64,000 nucleotides of DNA from Hymenobacter qilianensis (lineage in GTDB: Bacteria > Bacteroidota > Bacteroidia > Cytophagales > Hymenobacteraceae), in NCBI RefSeq assembly GCF_014489555.1, contig NZ_CP060784.1:4366501-4430500 (forward strand), read 5' to 3'. The position numbers and the translations under genes are program-made. Of this stretch, positions 36,744-45,304 are shown piece by piece (within the stretch, counting starts at the first letter, position 1; the number at the start of each line of letters is the position of its first letter). Below the pieces are notes generated by a model. It worked only from the letters and a program-made list of their open reading frames with translations. It was not told the origin of the DNA and ran no database searches.

Positions 36744-37604
36744 ATGGCCCAACTTCGTCTCTTTTCTTCCTTATTTGTGTTGTGGTGCCTGCTCTTGCCT
36801 GCTTCCCAAATGGCACAAGCCCAGACGCCCGCGGAGGCCAATAAGCGCTTGTTCGACCGAAGCATTGATGAGCTAAACTTTCGTACCATGGAGACCGTGT
36901 ACGACAAGTCGTTTACCCGGCGCAAGTTTCCGGTTACGCTCCGTACCTATCAGGCCCGACGCGAGTTTGACGACTTCAACAATAACGCTGACCTGAAGAA
37001 GCTGTTCCAAAACTACAACGACGTATCCGAGCGCTTTAAGAACCGTTTTGGCAAGGGTCGCCGCGACTTGGCCGAGTTTCAAAAGCAGCTCAACTCCGTC
37101 CTCATTGACAAGAACTTTGAGTTCTTTATCCGCGTGCTGCCCCGCGATGAGCGTGTAGCCCTCATCCGGTCTTTGCAGCGGATCATCAAACAATCTACTG
37201 CCCAATTTAACGCCTCCGAAGATCCGGCCCCGGAAGACCTGGCGGCTGACGGCGCGGCTGTGCCTCCCGCCGATGTTGATGCCGATCCGGAAGCGACAGC
37301 ACCCGCTGAGCCGCTCGAAGACCCCGCCCCGCAGCCCGAAGCCGGAGTGCAGGAAACTGCTTCTGCTACGCACACCAATACTACCGATAGCCCCGCGCGC
37401 CACGATTGGGTTGATTACTTTACCCTGCTGCTGGCCGGCACGTCTACCCTGCTGCTGGTCTACCTTATCGTGAGTGTGCTGCCCGATCTTCGCGCCCGCC
37501 TCGACGGACTAGCCGACCAGATAGACCCACAGGCCCAGCGCCGCACACCGCGCCGTGATGCGATGGACCTACCCGAAGACCGCTACGAAGAGGAAGACAA
37601 TTAA
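36744..37604 (+). CDS. Exported single-pass membrane protein, unknown function
   Basis: 286 residues. Signal peptide about 1-26 (cut after AQAQ). A charged helical domain about 30-150 with FKNRFGKGRRDLAEFQKQ; an acidic Pro/Ala/Glu linker about 155-220; one membrane helix about 228-250 (DYFTLLLAGTSTLLLVYLIVSVL); then a short basic/acidic cytoplasmic tail. Role unknown. Lies 80 bases before dcd and may share its transcript. Confidence 0.7.
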   Translation: MAQLRLFSSLFVLWCLLLPASQMAQAQTPAEANKRLFDRSIDELNFRTMETVYDKSFTRRKFPVTLRTYQARREFDDFNNNADLKKLFQNYNDVSERFKNRFGKGRRDLAEFQKQLNSVLIDKNFEFFIRVLPRDERVALIRSLQRIIKQSTAQFNASEDPAPEDLAADGAAVPPADVDADPEATAPAEPLEDPAPQPEAGVQETASATHTNTTDSPARHDWVDYFTLLLAGTSTLLLVYLIVSVLPDLRARLDGLADQIDPQAQRRTPRRDAMDLPEDRYEEEDN

Positions 37605-37685
37605 CAGCTATGACGCTTTAAGCGGTGAGCGAATACCAGCCATCGAACTGCTTCTTAGCTGTTTATCCATTTTATTTCTTAAAAC

Positions 37686-38222
37686 ATGATTCTTACTGAT
37701 CAGCAGATCCTGGCCGAAATAGAGCGGGGCAATATCGTCATTGAGCCCTATGATCGGGCTTGCTTAGGGACCAATTCGTACGACGTGCACCTGGGCCGCT
37801 ACCTGGCCACGTACCGCGATGCTGTACTCGACGCTCGCGCTCACAATAAGATTGACGTGTTTGAAATGCCCGCTGAGGGCTTCGTGCTTCAGCCCGGCAC
37901 TCTTTATCTGGGCGTAACGGAGGAGTACACGGAAAGCCACGCGCAGGTGCCGTTTCTGGAAGGCAAATCCAGCGTAGGCCGTCTGGGCATCGATATTCAC
38001 GCCACTGCCGGCAAGGGCGACGTCGGCTTCTGCAACACCTGGACGCTTGAGATATCCGTGACCCAACAGGTGCGCGTTTATCCCGGCATGCCCATCGGTC
38101 AGCTTATCTATTTTGCAGTGCAGGGCGACGTGCAGACCTTCTACAATCGCAAAGCCAACGCCAAGTACAATGAGCGCACCGATAAGCCCGTTGAGTCGAT
38201 GATGTGGAAAAACGAATGGTAA
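37686..38222 (+). CDS. dcd: dCTP deaminase
   Basis: Deaminates dCTP to dUTP, feeding dTTP synthesis. 178 residues of the trimeric dUTPase-like fold: MILTDQQILAEIERGNIVIEPYD start, LGTNSYDVHLGRYLATY, VPFLEGKSSVGRLGIDIHATAGKGDVGFCNTWTLEI with the catalytic Glu and nucleotide-binding residues, and PVESMMWKNEW at the end. Complete. Confidence 0.96.
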   Translation: MILTDQQILAEIERGNIVIEPYDRACLGTNSYDVHLGRYLATYRDAVLDARAHNKIDVFEMPAEGFVLQPGTLYLGVTEEYTESHAQVPFLEGKSSVGRLGIDIHATAGKGDVGFCNTWTLEISVTQQVRVYPGMPIGQLIYFAVQGDVQTFYNRKANAKYNERTDKPVESMMWKNEW

Positions 38223-38437
38223 GAAAGGCTTGAAATACCCGGGCCAAACAAGTAGTTATACCGGTGCGCTTACTGTATAATGAAAATAAAAATTTGGCTA
38301 ATAGCGCTGCTTCGCGCGGTAAGGGCTGAACCCACTGGCACAGTTTTTCGTTACTATCATACACAACCGTTGTCGTAAGCTTTATGCTGTTCCGACCGGT
38401 AATGATTGATTTAGGAGCTGATAAACGACTGACACTG

Positions 38438-38971
38438 ATGAGAAAGAAACTTGCCACCGCTACCCTGGCTCTCACCGTTGCTCTCGGTGCGCAGGCTCAA
38501 CAGAAGCCTGTCGCCGCTATGCCTCAGGACCAGACCCGCCCCACCCCACGACTGAACGCCGTGCAGGAGCGTGCCCAACGCCTCTCCGATCAGATGGCTA
38601 AGGAGTTGCGCCTTAATGGCTATCAGGCCACTAAGCTGCGCGCCATTAACGAAGATAAAGTTGCTAAGATGGCCGCCATCGAGCAGCAGCACGCCGGCAA
38701 CCCCGCTCTTATTGAAGAAAAGTGCAAAGGGGTGTGCAAAGAGCGCGACAAAGAGTTAACCGCAGTTTTGTCTACCAACCAATACAGCGACTACTATAGC
38801 TCTCGTAGCTCTTTTTATAAGTATGATAAAGACTATGCGGCTACCGCTTCCGACTTCCTTTTCGTGAATTCGGTGAAGAACCCGCTACCAGCGAATAGTA
38901 AAGGTGCTACCATTGGCCCGGCCAAAACAACCACCCCTACTCGTTCTGCTTCAAGCTCGGGTAACAGGTAA
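38438..38971 (+). CDS. Small exported helical protein, unknown function
   Basis: 177 residues from ATG 38438, where a lysine-rich start and hydrophobic segment end in AQAQ (signal peptide about 1-21). The rest is a charged helical region with QERAQRLSDQMAKELRLNGYQATKLRAINEDK, similar in style to Spy/DUF4168-like periplasmic proteins common in Hymenobacter. The C terminus is Ser/Thr-rich. Name and role uncertain. Ends at a strong terminator. Confidence 0.65.
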   Translation: MRKKLATATLALTVALGAQAQQKPVAAMPQDQTRPTPRLNAVQERAQRLSDQMAKELRLNGYQATKLRAINEDKVAKMAAIEQQHAGNPALIEEKCKGVCKERDKELTAVLSTNQYSDYYSSRSSFYKYDKDYAATASDFLFVNSVKNPLPANSKGATIGPAKTTTPTRSASSSGNR

Positions 38972-38986
38972 CACCCGGTTTCTACT

Positions 38987-39025
38987 ATAAAAAAGCCCCC
39001 AGAATCTTTCTGGGGGCTTTTTTAT
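38987..39025. terminator. Intrinsic terminator, probably bidirectional
   Basis: ATAAAAAAGCCCCCAGA pairs with TCTGGGGGCTTTTTTAT around a short loop. Lies between the convergent exported-protein and gldC genes. Confidence 0.9.
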
Positions 39026-39043
39026 GATATGTATGGAAGCAGC

Positions 39044-39382
39044 CTACTTGCTTTTGCTTTCCTCTTCCTCCAGATGCTGCATAAGCGTACGGCACAGCTC
39101 CTGCATTTTGGCGGCCATAACCTTGTCGTTGGTAGCTGTAGTAATGCTTTCGGCCATTGCCCCGATGGTATCCACATAGAAGCGCTTCATCTCATCAACG
39201 GGCATTTCCTTGGTCCAGAGGTCGATTTTCATCGTGCCCCGCTCGTCACGGTCCCAGAGAGCGATATTGATGGCTTTGGCGAAGTGAATATCGGGACCAG
39301 CATCGGTGGCCTGCCAGCTGATGGCTTCCGGCACTTTCTGATCGTCGAGGGCAATACTAAAGCGAATTTCAGATTTCTTCAT
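39044..39382 (-). CDS. gldC: Gliding motility protein GldC
   Basis: 112 residues beginning MKKSEIRFSIALDDQKVPEAI, with KIDLWTKEMPVDEMKRF in the middle, closely following known GldC proteins. GldC is a small cytoplasmic protein needed for gliding and found only in Bacteroidota. Start ATG 39380-39382; the longer frame to 39460 covers an inverted repeat and is not conserved. It lies downstream of dnaN on the same strand. Confidence 0.9.
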   Translation of the reverse strand: MKKSEIRFSIALDDQKVPEAISWQATDAGPDIHFAKAINIALWDRDERGTMKIDLWTKEMPVDEMKRFYVDTIGAMAESITTATNDKVMAAKMQELCRTLMQHLEEEESKSK

Positions 39383-39394
39383 TGCTTGAATTGC

Positions 39395-39478
39395 TAAATG
39401 GCCTTGAGTTAAATGGTTGATCGTTGCGGCCGTATTGGTGCCAGCAGAATGATCAGCCATTTAGCCCAAGGCCATTTA
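39395..39478. repeat. Imperfect inverted repeat between dnaN and gldC
   Basis: Arms 39395-39422 and 39451-39478 match in about 24 of 28 positions as reverse complements, TAAATGGCCTTG-type. Non-coding. It would form a long hairpin in the transcript from dnaN into gldC and could separate their expression. Confidence 0.7.
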
Positions 39479-39489
39479 ACCATTAAAAT

Positions 39490-40614
39490 TTAAACGTAGT
39501 TGTTAAGCATTACCGGCATCACCAGCATCAGAATGCTTTCGTTGTCGTCGGCAGTGGTCGGCATGAGCAAGCCAGCGCGGTTAGGCGTGCTCAGTTCAAG
39601 GGTAATTTCTTCGGAATCAATATTGGAAAGCATTTCAGCCAGAAAACGGGCATTGAAGCCGATTTCCATATCCTCACCCTCATATTGACAAGCCAGGCGC
39701 TCGCTGGCTTCGTTGCTGAAGTCCAGATCCTCAGCCGAAACCGTTAGCTCGGAGCCAGCCAGACGCAACCGAACCTGGTGAGTCGTCTTGTTCGAGTAAA
39801 TGGAAATACGTTTTACCGAATTCAGGAAATCGGCCCGGCTGATGATCAGGCGGTTTGGGTTGCTAACCGGAATTACGTTTTCGTAGTCAGGATAACGCTC
39901 ATCAATCAGGCGGCATACGAGGCGCATCTGGTTGAAGCTGAAGAAGGCATTGGAGCTATTAAACTCCACTTTCACCGTGGTAGCCTCCGATGGCAAAGCG
40001 CTCTTAAGCAGGTTGAAAGCCTTACGCGGAATAATGAGGTTAGCTGACTGACCTGCGCCTACGTCCAAACGGCGGTAACGCAGCAGACGATGACCGTCCG
40101 TTGCTACAAACGTAGCCTGATTATCAGCCAACTGCACCAGAATACCGGTCATGGCTGGCCGCAGCTCGTCGGTGCTTACCGCGAAGATGGTTTTGTTGAT
40201 AGCCCGTGCTAATGAGGACGATGGTATCTCAATCGGTGCTGAACCCTTCACCACCGGAACGCGCGGGAAATCGGTAGCATTCTCGCCGGCTAGCTTGTAG
40301 CGGCCGTTAGCCGAGCTGATTTCGATGGTGTACGTTTCCTCGTCCAGCGTAAACGTAACAGGCTGGTCGGGCAGATTTTTGAGCGTATCCAGCAGAATGC
40401 GGGCGGGGGCAGCAATGCGGCCTGTTTCGCGGGCTTCAACCGGCAGCTCGGTTATCATGCTGGTTTCCAGATCGGAAGCCGTAATGGTCAACTTGCCGTC
40501 CTCAATCTCGAAAAGAAAGTTCTCCAGAATAGGCACCACGGGGTTATTCGTGACTACGCCGTTAATGCTCTGGAGCTGCTTGAGCAAGGCAGAAGACGAG
40601 ACAATGAATTTCAT
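39490..40614 (-). CDS. dnaN: DNA polymerase III beta subunit (sliding clamp)
   Basis: Ring-shaped processivity clamp; 374 residues with three repeated clamp domains: MKFIVSSSALLKQLQSINGVV, FATDGHRLLRYRR in domain two, and the C-terminal LLMPTTADDNESILMLVMPVML, the usual clamp end. Intact. A TATCTTTG box lies 36 bases upstream. Confidence 0.97.
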   Translation of the reverse strand: MKFIVSSSALLKQLQSINGVVTNNPVVPILENFLFEIEDGKLTITASDLETSMITELPVEARETGRIAAPARILLDTLKNLPDQPVTFTLDEETYTIEISSANGRYKLAGENATDFPRVPVVKGSAPIEIPSSSLARAINKTIFAVSTDELRPAMTGILVQLADNQATFVATDGHRLLRYRRLDVGAGQSANLIIPRKAFNLLKSALPSEATTVKVEFNSSNAFFSFNQMRLVCRLIDERYPDYENVIPVSNPNRLIISRADFLNSVKRISIYSNKTTHQVRLRLAGSELTVSAEDLDFSNEASERLACQYEGEDMEIGFNARFLAEMLSNIDSEEITLELSTPNRAGLLMPTTADDNESILMLVMPVMLNNYV

Positions 40615-40649
40615 ATAGTGGGGGTTCGGCCAGGGTTGGGATAAGGCGA

Positions 40650-40657
40650 CAAAGATA
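40650..40657 (-). promoter_or_regulatory. Putative -7 promoter box TATCTTTG for dnaN
   Basis: Perfect TAnnTTTG on the minus strand, 36 bases before the dnaN start. Confidence 0.65.
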
Positions 40658-40953
40658 GGTAGGAAGGCTGGGCTTTGAAAAGGAGAATGGCTGATGTTCT
40701 GCTAATGAAACATTCAATTGTAAGTATAACCAATCCTAACCCGTTACGACGAAAACAATCTTGCTCACCATGATCCGCAAACTGTTAGATGAATTTGAGT
40801 TAAGCTATGTGTTTATGAGAAGTTGAACAAAGCCAAATATATCGTGGCTAATACCAGTGCTAATAATTGTTTCGTTAGATGAAGAAAGAGCCTTACTAAC
40901 TCGCGTTTCAATCAGATCATCTTTATTGCTACTGCGGCGTCCTTAGTCTCACA
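40658..40953. other. AT-rich intergenic stretch
   Basis: About 300 bases between dnaN and the AT-rich lipoprotein. Base composition shifts to AT-rich well before the gene starts. I see no RNA gene, repeat or convincing promoter for the lipoprotein. Confidence 0.5.
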
Positions 40954-41679
40954 ATGAACATCCTGCAACCTGTTGGTTCCCGAAGCTACATTCTGCCAGT
41001 TGCGATGTTGGCAATTATGCTATGCAATTGTGGCAGCCCACATAATGTTAGTGACAAGACCATGGACAACTTTATTATTAAGACATCTAGCAGGAAAATA
41101 AAGGAAAGATTTACAAGGGCTAAAGAAATTGCTGACAGCGTTGCTCGTATTGTAATCGCTCCTGAAAAGCTAGGAAACTTTTATTGCACATATCATTTCG
41201 AGTATTATGATGAACAGAGATACAGTAATGACTCTATCATTAGACCGCCTTTAAACTATCACATAAGCTACGTCTTGCTATATGAAGGAGATTCGATCGG
41301 ATCAAGTGTAATTACAGTAGACAGCACATTTAAAGTCACTTACTGTCGTCTCGATGAGATGATTGGGCAGAAATATTTTCTTAATGATAAATTAGAAATC
41401 ACGAAGACCAAGGCTTTAAGTATATCTAGTGCAAAGGGAATAGATGTGAACTCCACACACGCTCCAGCAGTGGCAGAGTTTAGATCTAACGCGGGAGACA
41501 GCTACAACAGGAACACGCAGACGCTAAGAAATTTAAAAACCTTAATCTATTTGCTTGATATAGAAAAGCGCAGATTCTATTGGGATATAGAAAATCACTG
41601 TGATGGTTGTACTGAGTTAAAGGTTGATGCTGAGACTGGCGAAGTATTCGATAAAAATAAAATAACCTTTATCTATTAA
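40954..41679 (+). CDS. AT-rich predicted lipoprotein, unknown function
   Basis: 241 residues. Signal segment with lipobox MLCNCGS (Cys at about 27). The mature part is a mixed alpha/beta region ending IENHCDGCTELKVDAETGEVFDKNKI, which recalls PepSY-like ends. Clearly richer in A/T than its neighbours and lacking the iterated GGGGGGC motif, suggesting recent arrival. The stop overlaps the opposing gldG stop by 11 bases. No family recognised. Confidence 0.65.
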   Translation: MNILQPVGSRSYILPVAMLAIMLCNCGSPHNVSDKTMDNFIIKTSSRKIKERFTRAKEIADSVARIVIAPEKLGNFYCTYHFEYYDEQRYSNDSIIRPPLNYHISYVLLYEGDSIGSSVITVDSTFKVTYCRLDEMIGQKYFLNDKLEITKTKALSISSAKGIDVNSTHAPAVAEFRSNAGDSYNRNTQTLRNLKTLIYLLDIEKRRFYWDIENHCDGCTELKVDAETGEVFDKNKITFIY

Positions 41680-43396
41680 ACTTAAAACCGAGCATACCGT
41701 CGTTTGCGGCGCCATGCCCGGAATAACCCAAAGCCCCCAGCAACACCAGTGGCGCGCCGATATTGAGGATCTGCCAGCGACGGCGCTGCTCCGTTATTTT
41801 CACTTTATCAAGCGGCCGGAGCGTAATCTGCTTGCTGCGAACAGCAATGAGCCCGGTTTCATCGAGCATATAATCGACGGCGTTCAGAGCCAGTTCGCGG
41901 TTGGCAAACTCGGTGTTGGCCAGACGGTCGAAGCCGAGGCGGAAGGGCTGCCCGGTTTTGGGGTCCAGCTCGCTACGCACAAAGTCACCATCACCGATGA
42001 TAAGTATTTTACCGGGGCGGGCATTGGCTGCCGTGGCCGGTTGAAACTGCGTGGTGCCGGGCTGAGCACGATTGGCAAATAAGGAGCGAAACTGGCCTTC
42101 GAGCAGATAACCAACTGGCTTGAAGCTTTCGCGGTAGAGCTTGGCATTGGGCTCCATGCGGGCATCGTTCAGATTGACAGGCACCGGCGAAGGCAACACA
42201 CGAGTATAGCGCGAGGTGAACAGCAGCGGCGTTTTGCGAATACCCACGGCCTTTACCGTGTCAATGGTGCTCACAAACTTGGTGTAAACCGCGTCGAGGT
42301 TGCGGGTGATGGGGTGCGGGCTGAACTGATTGATGAGCGGATAAAACTGCCACGGCATCGGCTCCACGGTGGGCTGGTCTCCGGTGGTACCCGTCACGAG
42401 CGGGATTACGCCGGAGTTCAGATCGAGCACTAAATCAGGGTTAATGCGGGCGCCGTACTTGAAGAGCAGATCTTCTAAATTGAGTTGATACGGGAAAGCC
42501 AGCATGCCGCCGCGGGCTGCGCTGTCGAGATTGACGCGCATGGCATCCATGAAAAAGAGCGCTTTGCCGCCCTGGGTAATAAACTGGTCGAGCTTGAACT
42601 TCTCAATTTCAGTGTAGGCTTGCTCGGGCTTGGCCACGATGACCGCGTCGAGAGTGCGCAGGTTGGGCACGGCAGCCAGATTAACCCGGTACACATCGTA
42701 ATACTCTTGCAATGAGCCGATCAGGTCGCCGGCTTGGGCGTTGGTCAGTTCTCCGTGTCCTTCCACCACGCCAATGATTTTGCGGCGACCAGGCGACAAT
42801 TTGCGGATGTTGCTGGCCAGCTCGTATTCCAGGCCTTCGATACTCTGATTCAGGCGCACATCAGAAGACGCGGTTTGGTTGCCGCGTAATAGCAGCACGT
42901 GCTTCTCGCGCGGACCAACGGCCACGGTGGCCCAGGGAAAGATGGTTTTCTCGACTCGCTTACCGTTCTCACTAGATGCCAGATTGGTAGGGCGCAGGCC
43001 TTTCTTAATCAGCGTTTCATGGTACTCACTGCGTGCTTTCTCGGAGCTGGCGGCCGAAGGGTCGACGAACACGTAGCGCAAATTTGCCCCCCCAAATACC
43101 TGCATCTCGTTCAGGGTTTCGCGCACGGCCTGCTGGAGGCGGCGGAAAGCGGGCGGAAAGTCACCATCCAGGTACACCGTGACCGTAACTGGCTCCGGCA
43201 GATTTTGCAGCAGCTGCTTGGTGGCCGGCGACATGGTATAGCGCTTTTCCTCCGTCAGATCGAGGCGAAAAAAGAGCCGCTGTCCTATGAAATTGAAAAG
43301 TAAAATCAGTCCAATGATGAGCAGAAACCGGATCAGGTCGCGGCGCTTGCGGGAAGATTGAATGGGTGGTTCGGGCATGTTGTGCGAGGCTTCCAT
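41669..43396 (-). CDS. gldG: Gliding motility ABC transporter subunit GldG
   Basis: 575 residues. N-terminal membrane helix about 24-42 (FLLIIGLILLFNFIGQ), then a large periplasmic part with VTVTVYLDGDFPPAFRRLQ and a GATase-like core (KIIGVVEGHGELTNAQ), LILIGDGDFVRSELD-type segment, and a last membrane helix about 545-560. GldG works with GldF and GldA in an ABC complex required for gliding in flavobacteria. Intact, 35 bases after gldF on the same strand. It overlaps the opposing lipoprotein stop. Confidence 0.92.
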   Translation of the reverse strand: MEASHNMPEPPIQSSRKRRDLIRFLLIIGLILLFNFIGQRLFFRLDLTEEKRYTMSPATKQLLQNLPEPVTVTVYLDGDFPPAFRRLQQAVRETLNEMQVFGGANLRYVFVDPSAASSEKARSEYHETLIKKGLRPTNLASSENGKRVEKTIFPWATVAVGPREKHVLLLRGNQTASSDVRLNQSIEGLEYELASNIRKLSPGRRKIIGVVEGHGELTNAQAGDLIGSLQEYYDVYRVNLAAVPNLRTLDAVIVAKPEQAYTEIEKFKLDQFITQGGKALFFMDAMRVNLDSAARGGMLAFPYQLNLEDLLFKYGARINPDLVLDLNSGVIPLVTGTTGDQPTVEPMPWQFYPLINQFSPHPITRNLDAVYTKFVSTIDTVKAVGIRKTPLLFTSRYTRVLPSPVPVNLNDARMEPNAKLYRESFKPVGYLLEGQFRSLFANRAQPGTTQFQPATAANARPGKILIIGDGDFVRSELDPKTGQPFRLGFDRLANTEFANRELALNAVDYMLDETGLIAVRSKQITLRPLDKVKITEQRRRWQILNIGAPLVLLGALGYSGHGAANDGMLGFKFNR

Positions 43397-43431
43397 CTTA
43401 GCTTTCTGGAGGGGTCAAGATGTAAGCAGAG

Positions 43432-44165
43432 TTACCAATTGCGGCTTTGCAGCACTAGCCGGGTGGCTAAGAGCAGCACGGCCATCAGGCTAAAGAAATA
43501 CGTCAGGTCGCGGGAGTCGATCAGACCTTTGCTAATGTCGCGGTAGTGGGCCGCGATGCCGAGCTGACTGATATAATAAGCCGGGCTTCCTTCAAAGACA
43601 GATGCCAGCGAATCGAACCCCGAATACACCAAAAAGCAGCCCACCACAGCCACCAAAAAGGCAATAATCTGGTCGCGGGTAATGGCGGAGGCGAACACAC
43701 CCATGGCCACAAACACCCCGGCCAAAAGCGCCAGCCCCAGATACGAGCCGACTGTAGCTGCCGAATCTATGTTGCCTTCCGGATTGCCGAGCTTGTACAC
43801 CGAATAGTAATACAGAAGCGTAGGCAACAATGCTAGCAGCGCCAGCAGCAGACAAGCCAGAAATTTGCCCCCAGAATCTGACCATCGGTGAGCGGGCGGG
43901 TGAGCAGCAGCTCGATGGTGCCCGCCTTCTTTTCCTCGGCAAATGTGCGCATGGTGATGGCCGGAATCAGGAACAGAAAGATCCAGGGAGCAATATTGAA
44001 CAGGGTTTGCAGGTCAGCGTAGCCGTAGTCCAGCACGCTGCTCTCCGGAAACACCCACACGAACAGCCCGGTAGCCACCAAGAAAACGCCTAGCACCACG
44101 TAGGCAACTGGCGAGCTTAGAAAGGCATTAAATTCTTTGCGAAGAATGGCAAACATTGGGGTCAA
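43432..44165 (-). CDS. gldF: Gliding motility ABC transporter permease GldF (one frameshift)
   Basis: 244 residues after one base is added at the five-C run 43868-43872. Six or so membrane helices: MTPMFAILRKEFNAFLSSPVAYVVLGVFL at the N terminus, FAEEKKAGTIELLLTRPLTDGQI before the break, then LLPTLLYYYSVYKLGNPEGN and SASAITRDQIIAF-type regions. Matches ABC-2 type GldF. It lies upstream of gldG and downstream of gldA, with a palindromic repeat between it and gldA. Confidence 0.88.
43868..43872 (-). other. Frameshift site (-1) in C run
   Basis: Five C in AAATTTGCCCCCAG; six give QILGGKFLACLLLALLALL and an intact gldF. Confidence 0.85.
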
Positions 44166-44176
44166 TTAGTGAAAAA

Positions 44177-44280
44177 GGGCGGTCATGCAGAGGCGGAGCC
44201 GAAGCATCTCGCATGTTTAGCATGATTAATAATCCAGTATCAGCACGCGAGATGCTTCGCGTTGCTCTGCATGACCGCCT
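44177..44280. repeat. REP/MITE-like inverted repeat
   Basis: Two arms carrying GCGGTCATGCAGAG and GAAGCATCTCGC in opposite orientation, flanking about 40 bases of AT-rich sequence. It lies in the 120-base gap between gldA and gldF. Resembles dispersed GTCATGCAGAGC...GAAGCATCTCGC palindromes known between genes in Hymenobacter-like genomes. No coding capacity. Confidence 0.75.
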
Positions 44281-44287
44281 AATGATT

Positions 44288-45196
44288 TTATTTAGTCAGG
44301 TTCTGAAATACTTGCTCCAACGACTGCTCTTCTTGACGCAACCCCAGCAGTACCCAACCTTCCTGGGCCGCGAGGCGCGAAATTGCCCCCCGAACATCGG
44401 TCCCGGCGCTAGCCCGGATGTGGTACATATTCTGGGGGGCAATTTCGACGCTGGTAATGCCCGGCAACGCTCGCAAAGGAGCAGGGTCGATGGCTTGCTC
44501 AAATTCCGCCCGGATCAGCGTATCGCCAGCGGCGCGGGCCCCTAAGTCGCTCACCGAGCTATCGGCTACAAGCTGGCCCCTATTGATAATTACTACTCTC
44601 GTGCACAGAGCAGTTACCTCGGGCAGAATGTGAGTCGAGAAAATCACGGTTTTATCTTCGCCCAGCTCCCGGATAAGCGTACGAATCTCGCCAATCTGGT
44701 TGGGGTCAAGGCCGGTGGTGGGCTCATCGAGGATAAGTACGCCGGGGTCGTGAATCAGGGCTTGCGCCAACCCCACCCGCTGCCGGTAGCCTTTCGACAA
44801 GGCCCCGATCTGCTTGTTCTGCTCGCGGCCCAGTCCTACTCTATCCACCATTGCGGCCACGCGCTGGCGCCGCGCAGCACCTTTCAACCCGTGTACAGAG
44901 CCAATAAATTCGAGGTACTCATGCACGTACATATCCAGGTAAAGTGGGTTATGCTCAGGCAGATACCCCACCTGGCGGCGCACTTCCAGGGGCTCAGCCA
45001 GTACGTCGTGGCCGGCTACGCGCACCGTACCGGCACTGGGGGGCAAATAGCCGGTCGCAATCTTCATGGTCGTGGACTTGCCGGCCCCGTTTGGCCCTAG
45101 AAAGCCCAGAATCTCGCCTTTGCTCACCGAGAACGAAATATCATTCACGGCAGCTTGGCTCCCGAAATTTTTGGTCAGATGCTGTATTTCAACCAT
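44288..45196 (-). CDS. gldA: Gliding motility ABC transporter ATPase GldA
   Basis: 302 residues: Walker A GPNGAGKST, Q-loop GYLPEHNPLY, signature LSKGYRQRVGLAQALIHDP, Walker B LILDEPTTGLDP, H-loop STHI; the C-terminal domain about 225-302 is the GldA-type extension. ATPase partner of GldF/GldG, needed for gliding and chitin use in flavobacteria. Start ATG 45194-45196; the frame to 45271 is not conserved. Intact. Confidence 0.9.
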   Translation of the reverse strand: MVEIQHLTKNFGSQAAVNDISFSVSKGEILGFLGPNGAGKSTTMKIATGYLPPSAGTVRVAGHDVLAEPLEVRRQVGYLPEHNPLYLDMYVHEYLEFIGSVHGLKGAARRQRVAAMVDRVGLGREQNKQIGALSKGYRQRVGLAQALIHDPGVLILDEPTTGLDPNQIGEIRTLIRELGEDKTVIFSTHILPEVTALCTRVVIINRGQLVADSSVSDLGARAAGDTLIRAEFEQAIDPAPLRALPGITSVEIAPQNMYHIRASAGTDVRGAISRLAAQEGWVLLGLRQEEQSLEQVFQNLTK

Positions 45197-45202
45197 AGAA
45201 TG

Positions 45203-45297
45203 TAGCGCGAAGCTCCAGCTCCGGACATCATTGCCGAGCCTAAAACGGAAGACAACGACAAGTGGGTACAAGGAAGCGCGAAGCTGGAGCTTCGCGC
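45203..45297. repeat. GCGCGAAGCT palindromic repeat pair
   Basis: A perfect short palindrome 45276-45297 (GCGCGAAGCT and AGCTTCGCGC around GG) with a related half at 45203-45222. It sits just upstream of gldA and downstream of the SDR gene. Probably a REP-type element. Confidence 0.6.
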
Positions 45298-45304
45298 CAC
45301 AAGT

